A stretch of DNA of 9,215 nt from Oligoflexales bacterium (GTDB lineage: Bacteria; Bdellovibrionota_B; Oligoflexia; Oligoflexales; CACXFL01), in contig JANQHA010000129.1 in NCBI GenBank assembly GCA_028282865.1, forward strand, positions 1 to 9,215. The letters are read 5' to 3'. Numbering within the stretch: the first letter of the stretch is position 1; each line of letters begins with the position of its first letter. Below are positions 7,127-9,215 of this stretch, in pieces. The position numbers and the translations under genes were made by a program. The notes below the pieces were generated by a model that saw only the letters and a list, made by a program, of their open reading frames with translations, made no database searches and had not been told where the DNA came from.

Positions 7127-8648
7127 ACGCCCCACCAGTATTCTGCTGCTACTTTTAATCTTCACAGGCTGTGAAAAGAAACAGCCCCAAGGTTTTTTAG
7201 AAATCCAAGCTCCTCGTAGTGGCTCTTATGAGATTTATAAGGTCGTTGGAAGGGACCCGCTGCAGCTTGTGTCTGAGCGAATAGGATCTTTTAACCAGCC
7301 AATATCTTTAAATGCGGGCCCGTATATTATTCTGAGCGACTGCTCGAGTCATGAGATTATTGTGAATCCCGGTATCACCAACAGACTTGTGGCCTATGAG
7401 GTTAAATTTATACCCCCCCATGAGGTGAGCAAGGCAGACCGCTTTAAGATTCAATGCTCTAGGCATGACCACCCACAAGCTAGGCAGCAACTGGTTAATA
7501 ACTTTGATTTGTTGATGCTGAAAGGTAAATGGGAGCTTTTGGTTGGCATGACCCCGATGAAAGTGGATTTAAGTAACCCTGAAGCTGATGGCGATCAGAA
7601 CTTCTCGTATCAGCTTTCTGGCGTTAGAGTTGAAGGCGAAGCCGAATCGGGCAATCAAGGCAGCTTTTTTATATCTCCCGTTAGTAGTCTTTTGGCGGTG
7701 ACCCAAGCTCAGAGGCTTGGCCACTGGCTTTATCTCATGCCAGGTAAATATATCGTAGAACTAAACGGCTCTAAGCAAGAGGTCCATTTGAGCGATGCGT
7801 CTCAGGCGGAATCTATTAAAGTTGCCTATCTAAAGGTCGAGACGTCTAATAAGATCTTAAACTCTCCAAATCTGAGTGAACCCTTAGCAGTAAAACTTAA
7901 TTCATCCCACTGGCTTGATTTGAATCATAAATACCCACTGCTTCCTGGTAAGGTTAGCTTGCAACTAAGCAATTCTATCAAGAAGCTTTTTATAGAGCTT
8001 AAGAGTGGAGAGCTGCATCGACAGAAAACTAAAAGCGTATATGTTCACTTGGATTGCCCGCCCTGGGATTGGGACTGTATGGGAAGTAAGAAAATATTTA
8101 TTTATGGTCCTAAAGAAGATCATGCGATGGCTACAGGTGTAACCGATGCCCCGCTGTTATATTTCGATGATGAGGTTTGGCTTAGCGTGGAAGGTTCACG
8201 TAACATTCGCTACCGTCTTAGCGCCAAGACAGCAGATCACGAGCTTTACACCGGTCGGATTCAGCTTGTACCTAATCACGACTACAAACAAGGGCAGGTG
8301 ACAGATCTTGTAAGGGTGGAAACGATAAAAAGCCCTCTTTTTTCCGGAAACTCTCTGGATGTTCAACTCGAGAAGAGCTCTAATATGGTATTAATTACTG
8401 GCTCTTATAAGTTGGCCAAGTATGTTAGCCAGGGTTGGCAAGATGGTGTTCGAGTAAAGAAGTCTCAAAGCATATATGTCGGAAGAAACTCTCTACAGGT
8501 CTTGCGCTACAAAGTTTTGCTGCCGGAGGCAAAATATAAAAGTTTGGCCGCCAAGCGGTTAAAAAAGCAGATGAATCGTGCATCTTGGAACCGGCGTGCT
8601 AGTCAAAACGGTCGTTATCGTCGTTCCCGGCGTTTAATTCTTCAATAA
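7068..8648 (+). CDS. Large lipoprotein with PEGA-like beta repeats and Arg-rich tail
   Basis: Export is shown by a basic n-region (HRFLFCFKRP), a hydrophobic core and lipobox ending IFTGC; the lipidated Cys would be residue 35 from ATG 7068. Glu at +2 suits sorting to the outer membrane. The body is beta-rich with degenerate repeats of the form 'L-x-PG-x-Y-x-V ... VxPG': near 83-98 (ISLNAGPYII), 222-240 (WLYLMPGKYIVELNG), about 290 (PLLPGKVSLQL) and about 445 (VLITGSYKLAK). These resemble PEGA-type repeats. The last 35 residues are strongly basic (RLKKQ, NRR, RYRRSRR). ATG 7068 lies 59 bp inside the preceding gene. TTG 7098 or GTG 7101, with AGG at 7086, would give a more typical 24-residue lipoprotein signal and may be the true start. 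No catalytic motif is recognised. As third gene of the operon it may partner the two barrels. Confidence 0.82.
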   Translation: MVLEIFRSARLVHRFLFCFKRPTSILLLLLIFTGCEKKQPQGFLEIQAPRSGSYEIYKVVGRDPLQLVSERIGSFNQPISLNAGPYIILSDCSSHEIIVNPGITNRLVAYEVKFIPPHEVSKADRFKIQCSRHDHPQARQQLVNNFDLLMLKGKWELLVGMTPMKVDLSNPEADGDQNFSYQLSGVRVEGEAESGNQGSFFISPVSSLLAVTQAQRLGHWLYLMPGKYIVELNGSKQEVHLSDASQAESIKVAYLKVETSNKILNSPNLSEPLAVKLNSSHWLDLNHKYPLLPGKVSLQLSNSIKKLFIELKSGELHRQKTKSVYVHLDCPPWDWDCMGSKKIFIYGPKEDHAMATGVTDAPLLYFDDEVWLSVEGSRNIRYRLSAKTADHELYTGRIQLVPNHDYKQGQVTDLVRVETIKSPLFSGNSLDVQLEKSSNMVLITGSYKLAKYVSQGWQDGVRVKKSQSIYVGRNSLQVLRYKVLLPEAKYKSLAAKRLKKQMNRASWNRRASQNGRYRRSRRLILQ

Positions 8649-8662
8649 TCTACCTAAACCAC

Positions 8663-8695
8663 TTATACACATCCAGTTTTCCACAGTGTGGATAA
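8663..8695. promoter_or_regulatory. Cluster of three DnaA boxes
   Basis: TTATACACA at 8663-8671 fits the TTATNCACA consensus on the plus strand. TTTTCCACA at 8677-8685 is a common one-mismatch variant. TGTGGATAA at 8687-8695 is the perfect box TTATCCACA on the minus strand. The last two face each other with a single base between them. The cluster starts 15 bases after the lipoprotein stop and lies about 145 bases upstream of the nrdJ -35. DnaA is known to act on ribonucleotide reductase genes in E. coli (nrdAB), which makes a regulatory role plausible; an origin role is the alternative. Confidence 0.65.
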
Positions 8696-8781
8696 GTTGT
8701 CTAAATGGCTCAAGAGCATCTGAAAAAAAAGCCTCTTCTGCTAATGATAACTAGCAATTAAAAAACTAGGCAATAATTTAC

Positions 8782-8797
8782 ACACAATCTGTGGTGT
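8782..8797. promoter_or_regulatory. NrdR box 1 upstream of nrdJ
   Basis: ACACAATCTGTGGTGT matches the NrdR consensus acaCwAtATaTwGtgt at 13 of 16 positions, with both conserved ACAC/GTGT ends intact. NrdR is the ATP/dATP-sensing repressor of ribonucleotide reductase genes and binds paired boxes. The second box begins exactly 32 bases downstream, as in known targets. Confidence 0.8.
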
Positions 8798-8806
8798 TGT
8801 GGAAAA
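8798..8806 (-). promoter_or_regulatory. DnaA box lying between the NrdR boxes
   Basis: TGTGGAAAA reads TTTTCCACA on the minus strand, the same variant found at 8677-8685. It directly abuts NrdR box 1 and lies wholly within the 16-bp gap between the NrdR boxes. DnaA and NrdR would therefore occupy touching sites, possibly competing. A further, weaker TGTGGAC follows at 8809. Confidence 0.5.
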
Positions 8807-8813
8807 AGTGTGG

Positions 8814-8829
8814 ACGCTACATTTTGTGT
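8814..8829. promoter_or_regulatory. NrdR box 2 upstream of nrdJ
   Basis: ACGCTACATTTTGTGT matches the NrdR consensus at 13 of 16 positions, again with the GTGT end intact. It ends 8 bases before the -35 hexamer. The 16-bp gap from box 1 puts the two sites on the same face of the helix (about three turns apart). Confidence 0.78.
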
Positions 8830-8837
8830 TAGAGGGG

Positions 8838-8867
8838 TTGACACAATTCTTCACTCGGCGTTATTAT
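8838..8867 (+). promoter_or_regulatory. Sigma70-type promoter of nrdJ
   Basis: A perfect TTGACA at 8838-8843 is followed after 18 bases by TATTAT at 8862-8867, one mismatch from TATAAT. Transcription would begin near 8874, leaving a leader of about 160 bases before the nrdJ start codon. The NrdR boxes lie immediately upstream. Confidence 0.65.
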
Positions 8868-8913
8868 TTCTTTGGCGACGAAACTCAAGACATCGCAGCG
8901 GTACAGAGCAGAA

Positions 8914-9000
8914 GTAGTTTTTTCAAAAGAAATCTACAAAGTTTTTTGTTTATTAAATTTTTTTTGGAATTTATTAAAAATGATTCTTATTAATATGGAT
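8914..9000. other. Very AT-rich nrdJ leader segment
   Basis: The leader is dominated by A and T, including an eight-T run at 8958-8965 and a weak ACAAA/TTTGT hairpin at 8936-8949. No riboswitch core, coding region or convincing terminator is visible. Such DNA melts easily, so together with the upstream DnaA boxes it could be an unwinding element, or simply an unstructured leader that helps ribosome access. Confidence 0.4.
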
Positions 9001-9032
9001 CAATTATTAATGTTCAAGGAAGGAACTGAGAC

Positions 9033-9215
9033 ATGAAATTTGAGCGGCGTTTTACCAAAGCTAAAGGGGACCCTTACAAAGGGATTAAGTTCGAAAAAAG
9101 AACATCTGAACTCAAAAACTCAGATGGAAGCAAAGCAAGCAAGTCGCTAGAAGTTTCTGTACCTAGCGATTGGAGCCAGGTAGCGACTGATATTATGGCT
9201 CAAAAATATTTGCGA
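9033..9215 (+). CDS. nrdJ: Class II (B12-dependent) ribonucleotide reductase, N-terminal part
   Basis: The enzyme reduces ribonucleotides to deoxyribonucleotides using adenosylcobalamin to generate its radical, so it needs no oxygen. Sixty-one codons are present before the window ends. MKFERRFTKAKGDPYKGIKF (1-20), then EKRTSELKNSDGS (21-33) and the conserved WSQVATDIMAQKYLR (47-61) are the characteristic N-terminus of the long NrdJ proteins, in which the last motif precedes the first catalytic domain. ATG follows AAGGA with 8 bases of spacing. Regulation is well marked: paired NrdR boxes, DnaA boxes and a strong promoter lie in the 384-bp gap upstream. Catalytic cysteines lie beyond the window, so activity cannot be judged here. 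Confidence 0.92.
   Translation, partial: MKFERRFTKAKGDPYKGIKFEKRTSELKNSDGSKASKSLEVSVPSDWSQVATDIMAQKYLR

Noticed and set aside
8706..8733. Rho-independent terminator after the lipoprotein gene
   Set aside because: GCTC-AA-GAGC is only a 4-bp stem with a 2-base loop, and it is followed by A rather than T residues; the imperfect AAGAGC/GCCTCTT pairing encloses a long loop with no T-run after it.
8799..8993. 64-codon open frame in the nrdJ leader
   Set aside because: It begins within the NrdR/DnaA sites, upstream of the predicted transcription start, has no ribosome-binding site and gives a low-complexity Phe-rich peptide.
8976..8996. Possible Fur box around AATGATTCTTATT
   Set aside because: About half of the consensus positions match, which is expected in such AT-rich DNA, and the symmetry is poor.
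8868..9032. Cobalamin riboswitch in the leader of a B12-dependent enzyme gene
   Set aside because: I looked for the conserved B12-box (GCCACTG-type) core and found none; the leader is short and mostly A/T.

Overview
The window looks like chromosomal DNA of a Gram-negative bacterium. It has outer-membrane barrel proteins, a lipoprotein with a lipobox, Shine-Dalgarno-led genes in tight operons, and AT-leaning intergenic DNA. A type 2 (DVKRGDI) OMP decarboxylase and a class II ribonucleotide reductase would suit a deltaproteobacterial or Bdellovibrionota/Oligoflexia-type lineage. That placement is a guess from gene content. I see no transposase, integrase, CRISPR array, tRNA or rRNA.

Layout. 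From about 5022 leftward (minus strand) runs a compact five-gene operon: a TetR-family regulator, a TPR-repeat protein, a protein whose C-terminus resembles the N-terminal half of a FadI-type thiolase, a 639-residue protein with the full domain order of FadB/FadJ but most active-site residues lost, and pyrF, whose 3' part lies outside the window. All junctions are 17-bp or 4-bp overlaps or gaps of 4 to 14 bp. From 5249 rightward (plus strand) a divergent operon encodes a FadL/PorV-like outer-membrane protein, a small outer-membrane barrel with a charged N-terminal spacer, and a large lipoprotein with PEGA-like beta repeats and an arginine-rich tail. The 226-bp divergent spacer carries the 9-mer AATATGGTA once in each orientation, where each promoter's -10 region would lie.

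The last 570 bases are a regulatory region and the start of nrdJ (B12-dependent class II ribonucleotide reductase). Upstream of nrdJ are two 16-bp NrdR-type boxes spaced exactly as in known NrdR targets, a good TTGACA promoter just downstream of them, and several DnaA-box sequences, one filling the gap between the NrdR boxes. This suggests joint control by NrdR and DnaA; a replication-origin role is a less likely alternative.

The most unusual content is the pair of probable pseudoenzymes. They keep the fadI-fadJ gene order but have lost catalytic residues, and they sit behind a TetR regulator, next to a TPR protein and opposite a FadL-like porin. I infer that a fatty-acid oxidation module has been converted to a non-catalytic role (sensing, scaffolding or acyl-CoA binding). 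The homology calls rest on alignments made by eye from memory.
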